Source: Alphaproteobacteria bacterium (GTDB taxonomy: Bacteria; Pseudomonadota; Alphaproteobacteria; ATCC43930; CGMCC-115725). Taken from it: 64,000 bases of DNA. The notes under the pieces are model-generated. The model worked only from the letters and a program-made list of their open reading frames with translations, ran no database searches and was not told where the DNA came from. This document shows positions 8,729 through 18,204 of this stretch, one piece after another (positions within the stretch are counted from its first letter, which is position 1; each line of letters begins with the position of its first letter). Both the position numbers and the translations under genes were made by a program. Location of the stretch: assembly GCA_028871055.1 (NCBI GenBank), contig JAGWON010000007.1, positions 90,525 to 154,524 on the forward strand, given 5' to 3'.

Positions 8729-10228
8729 ATGAAAATCCAGACCCGGAATCTGCTTAGCGCCTTGTTGGGCACAAGCGCCCTTGTGCTGCTCGGCAGCGCG
8801 CCCAGCTTCGCGTTGGATCTTCCGACGCCGCTCCACTACGACATGGGCCCGCTCGGCGATTGGACTGTCGTCGGCGGCGTCGATGCTTTTGCCGCGGCAT
8901 GGAACAACAGCCCTGCATCGGGACTGACGGGCGGCAATGGCGGCACGGCCACGCTCGGCAACGGCAGCAGCAAGTGGAATGGTGACATCAGCCTCGACAA
9001 CGCGATGTTCATCATCAATTCGAAGGGGAACATGTTCGGCGACTTCCCCTTGCAATTCCATGCCTGGGTCGGCTGGCCGCCTCAATCGCCGGTCATCGGC
9101 TTAACCTCGCCCAACGTGGCTCCGAACCTGTACGCAACGATGGGCAAGGGTAAAAATGCCACGGGTTTCGCATCGCCCCTGTTCAAGGCGTGGGCCACGT
9201 ATCAGCCGCTCGACTGGTTCAGCATCGAGGGCGGCCGCTTGCCGTCGGTCGATGGCACCGAGATCGGCGTCGATTTCCTCAACGCGACGCCCTTCCTCTC
9301 GGCGCTCAACAACATGCAAACGACGGTCGCGGACGGCGCCCAGATCAACCTGATCTCCGGACCCGACAAGGCGTTCTACTACGGCTTCCTGCCGGGTTAC
9401 GGCTCGACCCTGACGATCCGCATCGCAGACGGCTACAAGACCGGCTTCGCGAACGAGCTCGGCTTCACCGGCTTGTGGAATCTGACGCCTGACGGCAGCG
9501 ATTTCATCGTCGGCTACGGCCACACTCGTCTGAGCACGGTTGGCGGTGCAGCAACGATCGCGGCCGGCACGGGAGGTGGCGGAAATAACGTGAACCCCAA
9601 CTCGCCTGTCGGCTTCGGCACCTTTAACTCCAATCTCATCGGCGTCGGCACCGTTTATAACTTGACGAATCGCTTGATGTTGAACGCCGAGGTCGAGACC
9701 GCGTGGTTGCCGCAATCGGACATCCCCACCGCCGACCGTTGCGGCGTAACCGGCGGGGTGAGTTGCGGTCCCAATCACCAGCAGGACTACTATCGCTGGT
9801 CGTCGCAGGTGACCCTCAATTACGACTTCGGCATCAAGCAGATGTTCGGCCAGCCGATCCGCTTCCAGTGGGCGGTCCAGCCGTCGTTTACCTATCAGCA
9901 CGCCAACACCTCGGATCCGAACGCTAATCAGTTCGGCAACTTTTACGGCGAGAATCTGGGGGCGAGTGCTGTGACAAACGGCTTGGGAACGGCGGGTAAT
10001 TTTGGGACCTTCGGCGCGGGTTCGAAGATCTACGCGATCCAGACCAACCCGACCTTCCAGTTCCACAACTTCTTCCTCCGGCCGTCTATCGCCTACACGC
10101 GCATCGCCAGCTTGAGCCCGGGCTTTGGCTACGGTGGCCGGGGCACAGAACACGATCAGGTCGTGTTTCTCGTGAACTTCGGCTGGCTGCTCGGACAGCA
10201 GGAAGACACCAACTCCGGCCAGCACTGA
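8729..10228 (+). CDS. Outer-membrane beta-barrel porin-like protein
   Basis: Protein of 499 residues. A classical signal peptide (residues 1-29, ending APSFA) precedes a long sequence rich in alternating polar/hydrophobic and aromatic stretches, with no transmembrane helix after the signal. It finishes in a strand near the C terminus (DQVVFLVNFGWLLG), as outer-membrane barrels do, though the last residue is His rather than Phe. Features such as WATYQPLDWFSIEGGRLPS and the repeated N-LMLN-E pattern resemble carbohydrate- or OprB-like porins; I cannot name the subfamily. GGAGGGGAGAGAAGC directly precedes the ATG. The propeller-OmpA gene follows after 53 bases, probably on the same transcript. 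Confidence 0.75.
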   Translation: MKIQTRNLLSALLGTSALVLLGSAPSFALDLPTPLHYDMGPLGDWTVVGGVDAFAAAWNNSPASGLTGGNGGTATLGNGSSKWNGDISLDNAMFIINSKGNMFGDFPLQFHAWVGWPPQSPVIGLTSPNVAPNLYATMGKGKNATGFASPLFKAWATYQPLDWFSIEGGRLPSVDGTEIGVDFLNATPFLSALNNMQTTVADGAQINLISGPDKAFYYGFLPGYGSTLTIRIADGYKTGFANELGFTGLWNLTPDGSDFIVGYGHTRLSTVGGAATIAAGTGGGGNNVNPNSPVGFGTFNSNLIGVGTVYNLTNRLMLNAEVETAWLPQSDIPTADRCGVTGGVSCGPNHQQDYYRWSSQVTLNYDFGIKQMFGQPIRFQWAVQPSFTYQHANTSDPNANQFGNFYGENLGASAVTNGLGTAGNFGTFGAGSKIYAIQTNPTFQFHNFFLRPSIAYTRIASLSPGFGYGGRGTEHDQVVFLVNFGWLLGQQEDTNSGQH

Positions 10229-10281
10229 TCGGATCGAAGCGACCAGGACATAACTCAACACGACGAATCATGGAGGGGACA

Positions 10282-11760
10282 ATGCGCAGAGGACTGGTAG
10301 TGGCGCTGGTGGCGTCCGCCGCGTTGCTCGCGGTGCCGGCCTTGGCAGCCGAGTATCATTACGTGAAGGTCGCGGACATCTATCTGCCGACCCCGCGAGG
10401 ACATGGCGACATCGTCAGCTACGATCCGACGAACGGCATGGTCTATGTCTCGCTGAAGGACGACGGCTTGGCCGTCGTCGACACGCGGACCCAGAAGGTC
10501 GTGCACACGATCAAGGACATTCCGGATCCCAACGCCAACGCCTTTGACGCCAATTACGTCTATGTCGCCTCGGCCGAAGGTCTTCCCCAAGGCCAGAGCG
10601 GCGCCAACAACGGCACCGGCTTCGGCACCGTGAACCAGCTCGTCGTCATCGACAAGCACACGTGGCAGGTGGTCGACCGGGTCGACACCAAAGGCACGTC
10701 GCCGGACGCTGTCACCGTCGGTGATGGCCACGTTTACGTGGTCAGCGACGATCACAACTGGATCGAGGCGTATTCCCAGGGCGCGCATCCGCAACTCCAG
10801 GGCGTATGGCATCTCTATCCGCAGAACATCAACCACTGGTGGCTCGATACCTCGGACTTCTGCGGGCCGGACGTGAATTGGATCTCGGACAGCCGTCATG
10901 AGATCTACCAAACGGTCGATTCTTATATCGAGGTTGTCGACTCCAATAACGGCACAATCAAGCGCCACTTCGATACCCACGTGAAGCTGACCGGGAAGTG
11001 CGGCACCAAGGGCACCTGGCTCGACGAAAAGAACAATCGCCTGTGGGTCGCCACGACCACCAAGGCCGGCGGCCTGTGGGTCATGAACCCGAACACGCTT
11101 CAGTTGATCAAGAAGCTTCCCGCGACGAACGGCAAGGACCAGATGTCGGTCGATCCGGGTCTTGGCTTGGTCTATACGTTCGGGACCAACGGCTTCGATG
11201 CCTATGACCTCAACGCGATGCAGCACGTCGCATACGTGAACACCCATGTCGGCGTCACCCATACCGGCGACATCGATACGAGGACGCATGCGGTCTATGT
11301 CTACGAAGGCAAGCGCGCGGCGCTCGGCGTGTTCTGTCCCGTTCCCGGACCTGGGCCGAACGGGGATTGGGCGGTGGGGATGACCGCCGCTTGCGGCGCG
11401 ATGCCGGTTGCTTATGGATCGTCGAGCTATACCGTCTACTTCGAGTTCAATAAGGCGGACCTGACCGCCGACGCGCGCAAGATCGTCAATCAGGCCGCTG
11501 CCACGGCCAAGCACGGCACGGCACGGATCGTGGTCGACGGCTACACCGACCTCGCGGGTACGGCGCAGTACAACCTCGGCCTGTCGCAGCGGCGTGCCGC
11601 GGCGGTGCGCGCCGCGCTCGTCGCCGACGGTATCGCCGCACGGCGTATCACCATCCACGGCTACGGCAAGACCCATCCGGCCGTGCCGACACCAGACGGC
11701 GTGCGTGAGCCGCGCAACCGTCGCGCCGTGGTCCTCATCGGGCCGGCGCCGACGACGTGA
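10282..11760 (+). CDS. Periplasmic beta-propeller fused to an OmpA peptidoglycan-binding domain
   Basis: Protein of 492 residues in three parts: signal peptide (1-23), a YVTN/YncE-type beta-propeller (about 24-360) with repeats such as GMVYVSLKDDGLAVVDTRT and NRLWVATTTKAGGLWVMNP, and an OmpA C-terminal domain from about residue 383. The OmpA part shows YFEFNKADLT, then DGYTDLAGTAQYNLGLSQRR and the closing NRR, which bind diaminopimelate-type peptidoglycan. The product probably displays a propeller anchored to the cell wall beneath the adjacent porin. Two Cys pairs in the propeller could form disulfides. GGAGGGGACA places the start at 10282, four codons inside the longest frame. A strong terminator follows. 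Confidence 0.85.
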   Translation: MRRGLVVALVASAALLAVPALAAEYHYVKVADIYLPTPRGHGDIVSYDPTNGMVYVSLKDDGLAVVDTRTQKVVHTIKDIPDPNANAFDANYVYVASAEGLPQGQSGANNGTGFGTVNQLVVIDKHTWQVVDRVDTKGTSPDAVTVGDGHVYVVSDDHNWIEAYSQGAHPQLQGVWHLYPQNINHWWLDTSDFCGPDVNWISDSRHEIYQTVDSYIEVVDSNNGTIKRHFDTHVKLTGKCGTKGTWLDEKNNRLWVATTTKAGGLWVMNPNTLQLIKKLPATNGKDQMSVDPGLGLVYTFGTNGFDAYDLNAMQHVAYVNTHVGVTHTGDIDTRTHAVYVYEGKRAALGVFCPVPGPGPNGDWAVGMTAACGAMPVAYGSSSYTVYFEFNKADLTADARKIVNQAAATAKHGTARIVVDGYTDLAGTAQYNLGLSQRRAAAVRAALVADGIAARRITIHGYGKTHPAVPTPDGVREPRNRRAVVLIGPAPTT

Positions 11761-11785
11761 AATAAAGGCGATAAACGACGATCAG

Positions 11786-11819
11786 CGGTCCGGCATCCTT
11801 TGCCGGACCGTTTTTCTTT
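11786..11819 (+). terminator. Intrinsic terminator after the porin/propeller-OmpA unit
   Basis: A perfect 10-bp stem (CGGTCCGGCA / TGCCGGACCG) with a TCCTT loop is followed by TTTTTCTTT. It lies 26 bases after the stop at 11760. Confidence 0.93.
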
Positions 11820-11867
11820 GGTGCGCGTGCCGGGACGGCGGACTGTTATTAGCCGGTGTGCTTCCCG

Positions 11868-12040
11868 CCGCGGTCCATACCGGCGAAAGCGGGCACCCAT
11901 GAGAAAAGTGGACCCCGGCCTTCGCCGGGGTGGCACTTTATTCGATGAATTTTCATATGCGATTCCTCCGCTCTCCGAGGGGTCCCGGCTTTCGCCGGGA
12001 CGGCGGATCGTTATTCGGCGAATACTCGTATGCATTGCCC
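11868..12040. repeat. Cluster of diverged ~58-bp repeats with inverted flank
   Basis: Copy A (from 11909) and copy B (from 11977) share the order CCCGGC-TTCGCCGGG, GGC, TTATTCG--GAAT, TC-TATGC-TT. Just before copy A, ACCGGCGAAAGCGGGCACC is an inverted, diverged version of the GC-rich core. Reading frames across it give only repetitive Arg/Pro/Gly sequence, so it is taken as non-coding dispersed-repeat DNA. Confidence 0.6.
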
Positions 12041-12170
12041 TGCGATGTGGTAGGTCGCGCAACGCATTTTCCGTGCGGGAATTTGGTTGCGCCGTCGGGC
12101 TACGGTGGGCTTTGGTCCTTTATGCTGGTACCGACTATTGCAAATGCGTGTTCATATCGCCCGCTCCAAC

Positions 12171-12268
12171 CGTCATGGCCGTGCTTGTCACGGCCATCCA
12201 CGTCCTCTTGCTCCCGTCGCAAGATGTGGATGGTCGGGTCTCGGCCTGCGGCCGGCCCGGCCATGACG
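12171..12268. repeat. Palindromic repeat (REP-like, family 3)
   Basis: Arms CGTCATGGCC...GGCCATCCACGTC and AAGATGTGGATGG...GGCCATGACG pair over nearly the whole 98 bases, with secondary pairing in each arm. The GTCATGGCCGG...CCATCCACGTC type is common and dispersed in alphaproteobacterial genomes (general knowledge). Confidence 0.7.
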
Positions 12269-12568
12269 TTCAAGAGGGACGTATCACCCATTTACGATTC
12301 CAGGTACTAGACGCCATGCTGGCGCCGTGACCCGCGGTGAAAATGTTGCAACGAAACGGTCATCGCTTCATTGGCAAAGGCCGATGGCATAATGTATACC
12401 AGAGGCAATAAACGGGCCTGGATACACCAGGCCTACGGGAGGGAACATGGCCGTTCCATCGGCCGCAGCCGCCAAAACTGGCGGGTGCGAAGAGGACTCG
12501 AATCAGATATCGCAGTCGCCGATAGGGGCGAGTGCGTGCCGGCGGCCGGCCGCGGATGGAGCGTGCCG

Positions 12569-13954
12569 ATGATCGCTTGCCGCTGGCTCCGCTGGGGTGC
12601 GGCCGGCCTCGTTTTCGGCCTGGCGGGCTGCTCCACCTATCATCCGCTTCCGCTTCCCGAGCGGCCGAATCTTGCGCCGAGCATCGCGCGGCTGAACCTC
12701 GCCGTACCGTCGGACAAGGATGCGACGGATCCGGTCAAGCTCGACGTCGCCAAGCCGCTGACGCCCGATCAGGTCGGCATGCTCGCGGTGCTCAACGATC
12801 CGGATCTGGCGTCGCAGCGCGGCAAGATCGCGGCCGCCAAGGCCGACGTGCTCGCCGCCAAAATCCTGCCGAACCCGTCGGTCGGGCTCGGCTATGCCTA
12901 TCTGGTGAGCGCGCCGCCCGGGGCGGGCGCCGTGGCCGACGCGCTGACGGCGTCGATCTCGCAGGACATCCGTTCCATCATCCAGTACGGACCGCACGTC
13001 GCCGCGGCCGAAGCCCGATTCCACCAGGTCGGCGCCGACGCGCTGTGGGCCGAATGGCAGGTCGCGCAAAAGGCGCGGCTGCTCGCCATCGGCATCAATA
13101 GCGAAGACCGCGAGATCGCGCTGCGCGAGCATGCGCTCGCCTTGTTGACTGCCGAGGTCAAGGACGTGCAGCGGGCGACCGCGGCCGGCAACCTCGACCT
13201 CACCGCCGAGGCCCCGCTCCTGGCGGCGCTCGCCGGCGCGCAGCGCGATCTTGCCACATTGGAGCTGCAGGAGCTCAAGGATTGGCAGGAGCTCGACTCG
13301 CTGCTGGGCCTGCAGCCGACTGCGCGCTTCGCCATCGCAGCGCCGGAGCCCGTGAAGCTGCCGGACTCGATCGATCCGCTGATCGTCTCGCTGCCGACGC
13401 GGCGTCCCGATCTGGTCGCGCTGAAGCTCGGCTATGACGCGGCCGAAGCCGACGTGCGCGCCGCCATTCTCGGCCAGTTCCCGGCTTTCAGCCTGGGCGC
13501 CGCCGGCGGCTCCGACACCTCGGAAGTCGTCTCGGTCGGACCGCAGATCACCTTCGACCTGCCGATCTTCGATCGCAACCAGGCCAAGATCGCCTCGACC
13601 CGGGCGACCCGCCTCCAGCTCCACGCCGAATATCAATCGCGGCTTGACGACGCGGAAGGAACCGCCCGCAGCCTGCTGCTTCGCGCCAAGACGGCCGCGG
13701 CCAATCTCGAGCGCGCACGCAAGGCGCTAGCTTCGGCCACCGCGGCGCTCGACGCCGCCGAGCGCGCCTACCATCAGGGCAATCTCGACCAACGCTCGCT
13801 TTCGGATTATCAATCCACCGCGCTCGACCGCCAGGTGGACGTCCTCGATTACGAACAAGCCCTGCAAGAGGATTCGCTCGCCCTGTCGGTCGAACTCGGC
13901 GTCGGCTTCCCGCCGACGATGATTGCGCCCCCGGATCGGGAGATACACTCATGA
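12569..13954 (+). CDS. Outer-membrane efflux lipoprotein (OMF/TolC family)
   Basis: Protein of 461 residues. The N terminus is a lipoprotein signal with lipobox LAGC (Cys21), so it should be acylated like OprM. The rest shows the two repeated OMF halves, with long Ala-rich helices (AAAKADVLAAKILPNPSVGLGY; AEADVRAAILGQFPAFSLGA) and the family pattern LPTRRPDL near the middle. It forms the outer-membrane duct for the adaptor and RND permease encoded next; its stop overlaps the adaptor start by 4 bases. An upstream in-frame extension lacks any signal, and GGAG shortly before 12569 supports this start; a GTG two codons earlier is possible. Confidence 0.88.
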   Translation: MIACRWLRWGAAGLVFGLAGCSTYHPLPLPERPNLAPSIARLNLAVPSDKDATDPVKLDVAKPLTPDQVGMLAVLNDPDLASQRGKIAAAKADVLAAKILPNPSVGLGYAYLVSAPPGAGAVADALTASISQDIRSIIQYGPHVAAAEARFHQVGADALWAEWQVAQKARLLAIGINSEDREIALREHALALLTAEVKDVQRATAAGNLDLTAEAPLLAALAGAQRDLATLELQELKDWQELDSLLGLQPTARFAIAAPEPVKLPDSIDPLIVSLPTRRPDLVALKLGYDAAEADVRAAILGQFPAFSLGAAGGSDTSEVVSVGPQITFDLPIFDRNQAKIASTRATRLQLHAEYQSRLDDAEGTARSLLLRAKTAAANLERARKALASATAALDAAERAYHQGNLDQRSLSDYQSTALDRQVDVLDYEQALQEDSLALSVELGVGFPPTMIAPPDREIHS

Positions 13955-14982
13955 CCTCCAAGAAGCTCGCTGCACTGGCTCTGGCGCTTTGTCTTGTGCT
14001 TCCCGCCGCCGCGGTGCGGGCCGATGACAGCGACAACGTCAGCGCGCTGGTCAAGGTGGCGCAAATGAAGCAGGGCAGCCTGCCGGTCACCGTCACCGCC
14101 TACGGTCAGGTGCAGCCGGCGGCATCGGCCAAAGAGTCGATGGCCGCTCTGCTGGGCGTGCGGGTCGCCAGCGTCATGGTGCAGACAGGGCAGCAAGTCG
14201 CCAAGGGTGCGCCACTGCTGACGCTCATGCCGACGGCGCAAACGCGGGCGGATTATCTGCTGGCGAAGCAGCTTGCGGAGCGTACCCGCTCGCTGGCGAA
14301 GGCTCATCTGGCGACGGCCGCCGATTTGGCCAAGGCGGAATCCGATCTCTCGGTTCTGCAGGCGGGCGGCGCCGCCGGCCCGAACACCATCAAGGCGCCG
14401 TACGACGCCATCGTTCTCAAGGTGGATGCCGGTCAGGGCGCGGTGGTGTCGAAAGGCGATGCGCTGCTCGAGCTCGCGCGGCCCGACGGTCTCGTCGTCA
14501 ACGCCGGCATCGATCCCGGCCAGGCGATGTCGGTGAAGGCGGGCGATGCCGTGGCGCTCACGCCGTTCAGCGTTACGGCCGCGGCGGTCGAGGGCAAGGT
14601 CGTGCTGCGCTCCGCGGTGGTCAATGCCGACAGCGGCCAGGTCCCCGTCCAGATCGACTTCCCGGCCGGCAAGCTGCTCGTCGGCGAGATGGTACGCGCC
14701 GTCATCACCGCCGGGCAGAAGACCGGCTTCATCGTTCCGCACTCGGCGATCCTGGTCGACGACGACGGCACGATCTATGTCGTCCAGGACGTCGACAACG
14801 CGGCGAAGAAGGTCGCGGTGCAGGTGCTTGCCGCGCACGGTGACCAGGATGTGATCTCGGGTGACGATCTCGATCCAAAGGCGCCAGTCGTGCTGGAAGG
14901 CAATCATCAGCTCGACGACGGCACCAAGCTGCGCCTCGCCGAAACGCAGGGGGCGAGCTCGAAGGGGGCCGGGAGCAAATGA
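13951..14982 (+). CDS. RND periplasmic adaptor (HlyD/MFP family)
   Basis: Protein of 343 residues with signal peptide (1-24, ending AVRADD), a start of the barrel domain (VTVTAYGQVQPAASAKESM), the first lipoyl half-motif with VQTGQQVAKGAPLLTL, a short helical hairpin (RADYLLAKQLAERTRSLAKAH), and the second lipoyl half (APYDAIVLKVDAGQGAVVSKGDALLEL). It is coupled by ATGA overlaps to the OMF gene before it and to the RND gene after it. The C-terminal tail is charged and Ser/Gly-rich. Role: periplasmic link of a tripartite pump. Confidence 0.87.
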   Translation: MTSKKLAALALALCLVLPAAAVRADDSDNVSALVKVAQMKQGSLPVTVTAYGQVQPAASAKESMAALLGVRVASVMVQTGQQVAKGAPLLTLMPTAQTRADYLLAKQLAERTRSLAKAHLATAADLAKAESDLSVLQAGGAAGPNTIKAPYDAIVLKVDAGQGAVVSKGDALLELARPDGLVVNAGIDPGQAMSVKAGDAVALTPFSVTAAAVEGKVVLRSAVVNADSGQVPVQIDFPAGKLLVGEMVRAVITAGQKTGFIVPHSAILVDDDGTIYVVQDVDNAAKKVAVQVLAAHGDQDVISGDDLDPKAPVVLEGNHQLDDGTKLRLAETQGASSKGAGSK

Positions 14983-17900
14983 AATTCATCAATTGGGTTG
15001 AGAAGCATCGCCGCTCTCTGCTGTTCATCGCGTTCGCGCTGACGCTGGCGGGCCTTTTCGCCGGCGCGACGCTGCCGATCGGTCTGTTCCCGGTCGTCAG
15101 CTTCCCGCGCATCCGCATCGAGGTCGACGCCGGCCACATGCCGGCCGATCAGATGCTGATCGACGTGACCGAGCCGCTCGAAGAGGTCGGCCGTGCCATA
15201 CCGGGCGCGGTCGATGTCGAGTCGACGACGTCGCGCGGCTCCGCCGAGATCTTCGTCGATTTCCCGTGGGGCTGGAACATGTCGCGGGCGCTGCAGGCCG
15301 TTCAGGGCGCCTTCGCGCAGAAGCTGCCGGACCTGCCGCAAGGCACGACCTTCGACGTGCTGCAGATGAGCCCGACGGCCATCATGCCGTTCGTCTCCTA
15401 TGCGCTGATTTCCAAGACCGTATCGCCGGCCGAGTTGCGCCAGCTTGCGCAATTCCAGATCGCGCCGCTGCTCACTGGCATTCCGGGCATTCGCCGGGTC
15501 GGCGTGCTCGGCGGCGAGACGCCGGAGGTCCAGGTCTACGTCGATCCGCAGAAGCTGCGCGGCTACGGCATGACGATGAAGGATGTCGAGGGCGCAATTA
15601 ATGAGACCAACACGTTGAAGTCGGTCGGCCGGCTCGAAGACAACGACCTGATGTACCTGATGATCGCGAACAGCGCGTTCAAGGACATCAACTCGGTCAA
15701 GAACGTCACGCTGCGCACGCCGAAGGGCGGACTCGTCCGCCTCGGCGACATCGCCGACATCAAGATGGGCGCGGTGCCGCAGTGGCTTTTGGTCAACGAC
15801 AACGGCCGTCCGGCGGTCACCTTCGACGTTTTCCAGCAGGACAGTGCCGACTCCATCGCACTTGCGAAGCAGGTCAAGGCGCGGCTGGACCAATTCATGA
15901 AGACCCAGCCGAAGGCGATCGAGCTCTACAAGTGGTACGATCAGACCGAGCTGGTCCACTCCTCGATCGACGCCTTGGAGGAGGCGATCCTGATCGGCCT
16001 GGTTTTCGCCGGTTTGGTCATCATGGCGTTCCTGCGCAACTGGCGCGCCACGTCGGTCGCCATGATCGTCGTGCCGATGTCGGTCCTGGTCACCTGCATG
16101 CTGCTGTCCGCCCTCGGCATGACGTTCAATATCATGACGCTGGGCGGCATTGCCGCCGCGATCGGCCTGCTGATCGACGACGTCATCGTCATGATCGAGC
16201 AGATCGCGCGGCGCGCCGGCATACCGGGCCATCCGGAGCCGAAACGCCTGGTGTTGGGTTCGGCGCGGGAATTCCTGGCGCCGCTGACCGGCTCGTCGCT
16301 GGCGACGATCATCATGTTCATCCCGTTGGGGTTTCTCTCCGGCGTGACCGGTGCCTTCTTCAAGTTCCTGTCGATCACGATGGCGTCGTCGCTGATCATC
16401 TCCTACGGACTGACGGCGCTCATCGTGCCGCTGCTCTCGCACGGCATCATCGACTTCCAGAAGTGGCACGATCCCTCGCACGGCCGCGAGGACATCATCA
16501 AGCGAACCCACAAGCGGGCGCTCAGTGCGCTGTTCGCGCGGCCCTGGCTGATCGGCGTCGGCGTCGGCCTCTTCGTCGTTATCGGCTATTTCGGCTACGG
16601 CCATGTCGGCACCGGCTTCCTGCCGAAGATGGACGAGGGCGGCTTCGTGCTCGACTACGTCGCCGATCCGGGCACGTCGCTCCCCGAGACCAACCGCGAG
16701 CTCGGCGAGGTCGAGGCGATCCTCAAGAAGAATCCATATGTCTATACCTATTCACGCCGCACCGGCGCCGGCCTCGGCGGCGACCTCAACGAAGCGTTCA
16801 TGGGCGACTTTTTCGTCCGGCTGGTGCCGGCGTCCAAGCGGCCGAACATCTGGAAGGTGATGGACAGCATCACCAACGAGATCACCAACACGGTTCCGGG
16901 CATCGACTTCGACACCCATCTACTCCTGGGCGACATGATCGGCGACATGGTCGGCCGGCGCCAGCCGATCGTGATCAACCTGAGCGCCAAGGATCCGCGC
17001 GTCCTGCCGAAGATCGCCAATCGGGTGGCGAAGGCGGTCGCGAAGGTGCCGGGCATCGAGCCGGCATCGGTCAACAACGGCATTCAGCCGGCCGGCGACG
17101 CGCTCGAGATCCGGGTCGATCCGGCCGCCGCCGCGGCCAACGGCGTCACGCCGGCCGACGTCATGAGTCAGGCGAGGCGGTATCTCAACGGCAGCGTCGT
17201 GAGCACCTACCTTGGCGACGTCCAGGACGTCGGCGTGCGGCTCTGGGCGCACGCGCCGGTCGGCAAGCTCTATCGCGACGACGTCAAGAACCTGCCGCTG
17301 AAGTCGCCCGACGATGGCCATCTGTTCACGCTGGGCTCGGTCGCCAAGGTCGAGTTCGTCGGCGGCCAACCCGAACTCTTTCGCGAGAACTTGGCGCAGA
17401 TCATTCCGGTCACCGCCGAAATCGGCGGTGGCCACGACCTCGGCTCGACGATTGCCGGCGTGAAGAAGATTCTCGATCGGCCGGGCCTGCTGCCGCAGGG
17501 CGTGTATTACCATCTCGGCGGCGAATACAAACAGCAGCAGCTCGCGATCGACGGCATGATCAAGGTCGGCCTTGCCACGGTCCTGGCCGAGATCATCCTG
17601 CTGCTTTTCCTCTACGAGCGCTTCTCGATCCCGATCCTCATCATCGTCAGCTCGCTGATCTCGACCGGCGCCGTGTTCACCGGCCTTTGGATCTCCGGCA
17701 TCGAGTTCAACATCACGGCGATGATGGGCATGGTCATGATCATCGGCATCTCGACCGAAATGGCGATATTCCTCTTCTCGGAGTTCCAGATGCTCGAGAA
17801 GACCATGCCGCCGCGACAGGCGATCGTCGAAGCGGCGCTCAACCGCTTGCGCCCGATCGTGATGAGCACGCTGGCGATGATCCTCGCGCTGCTGCCCTTG

Positions 17901-18107
17901 GGCGTGGCAATCAGCGGTTCGGGCGACCAGATGCTGCAGCCGCTGGCGATCGCAATCATCGCCGGCATCACCGTCCAGCTGCCGCTCGTTCTGCTCGCCA
18001 TGCCGGTGCTGGTCGGATTGATGGTGCACAAGCGCGAGCGCGCGCCGATGATGCATCTGCTGAAAGCGGCGGCGCGGCGGCGCTGGCGGCCCGGCCCGGC
18101 CGAATAG
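14979..18107 (+). CDS. RND-family efflux permease
   Basis: Full-length pump subunit of 1042 residues. The N-terminal helix is followed by the porter entry FPVVSFPRIRIEV. TM4 has D400-D401 in GLLIDDVIVMIEQ, the proton-relay pair. In TM10 the frequent Lys-Asn position reads GISTEMAIFLFSE, so Lys is replaced and a Glu is present. A second acidic-rich porter half follows residue 560. It is the third gene of an OMF-adaptor-RND operon with 4-base overlaps, so all three parts of one pump are made together. It is clearly different from the permease at 2537-5593. Substrate is unknown. Confidence 0.9.
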   Translation: MKFINWVEKHRRSLLFIAFALTLAGLFAGATLPIGLFPVVSFPRIRIEVDAGHMPADQMLIDVTEPLEEVGRAIPGAVDVESTTSRGSAEIFVDFPWGWNMSRALQAVQGAFAQKLPDLPQGTTFDVLQMSPTAIMPFVSYALISKTVSPAELRQLAQFQIAPLLTGIPGIRRVGVLGGETPEVQVYVDPQKLRGYGMTMKDVEGAINETNTLKSVGRLEDNDLMYLMIANSAFKDINSVKNVTLRTPKGGLVRLGDIADIKMGAVPQWLLVNDNGRPAVTFDVFQQDSADSIALAKQVKARLDQFMKTQPKAIELYKWYDQTELVHSSIDALEEAILIGLVFAGLVIMAFLRNWRATSVAMIVVPMSVLVTCMLLSALGMTFNIMTLGGIAAAIGLLIDDVIVMIEQIARRAGIPGHPEPKRLVLGSAREFLAPLTGSSLATIIMFIPLGFLSGVTGAFFKFLSITMASSLIISYGLTALIVPLLSHGIIDFQKWHDPSHGREDIIKRTHKRALSALFARPWLIGVGVGLFVVIGYFGYGHVGTGFLPKMDEGGFVLDYVADPGTSLPETNRELGEVEAILKKNPYVYTYSRRTGAGLGGDLNEAFMGDFFVRLVPASKRPNIWKVMDSITNEITNTVPGIDFDTHLLLGDMIGDMVGRRQPIVINLSAKDPRVLPKIANRVAKAVAKVPGIEPASVNNGIQPAGDALEIRVDPAAAAANGVTPADVMSQARRYLNGSVVSTYLGDVQDVGVRLWAHAPVGKLYRDDVKNLPLKSPDDGHLFTLGSVAKVEFVGGQPELFRENLAQIIPVTAEIGGGHDLGSTIAGVKKILDRPGLLPQGVYYHLGGEYKQQQLAIDGMIKVGLATVLAEIILLLFLYERFSIPILIIVSSLISTGAVFTGLWISGIEFNITAMMGMVMIIGISTEMAIFLFSEFQMLEKTMPPRQAIVEAALNRLRPIVMSTLAMILALLPLGVAISGSGDQMLQPLAIAIIAGITVQLPLVLLAMPVLVGLMVHKRERAPMMHLLKAAARRRWRPGPAE

Positions 18108-18204
18108 GAGGGGCGCGTCGCTCGGCCCGTCGTCGATTTACGGAAACGGATAACGCGGTTAGCCGCGTTGGGGAAGTGTGTCACAGATCCAGGGAGGATG
18201 TCTT

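Noticed and set aside
11661..12062. 133-codon minus-strand frame with repeated RRPG-type segments
   Set aside because: The repeated Arg/Pro/Gly pattern is the translation of dispersed palindromic repeats, not a protein.
7292..12370. CRISPR array in the repeat-rich spacers
   Set aside because: The repeats are palindromic and diverged, without regular unit-spacer spacing, and no cas gene is present.
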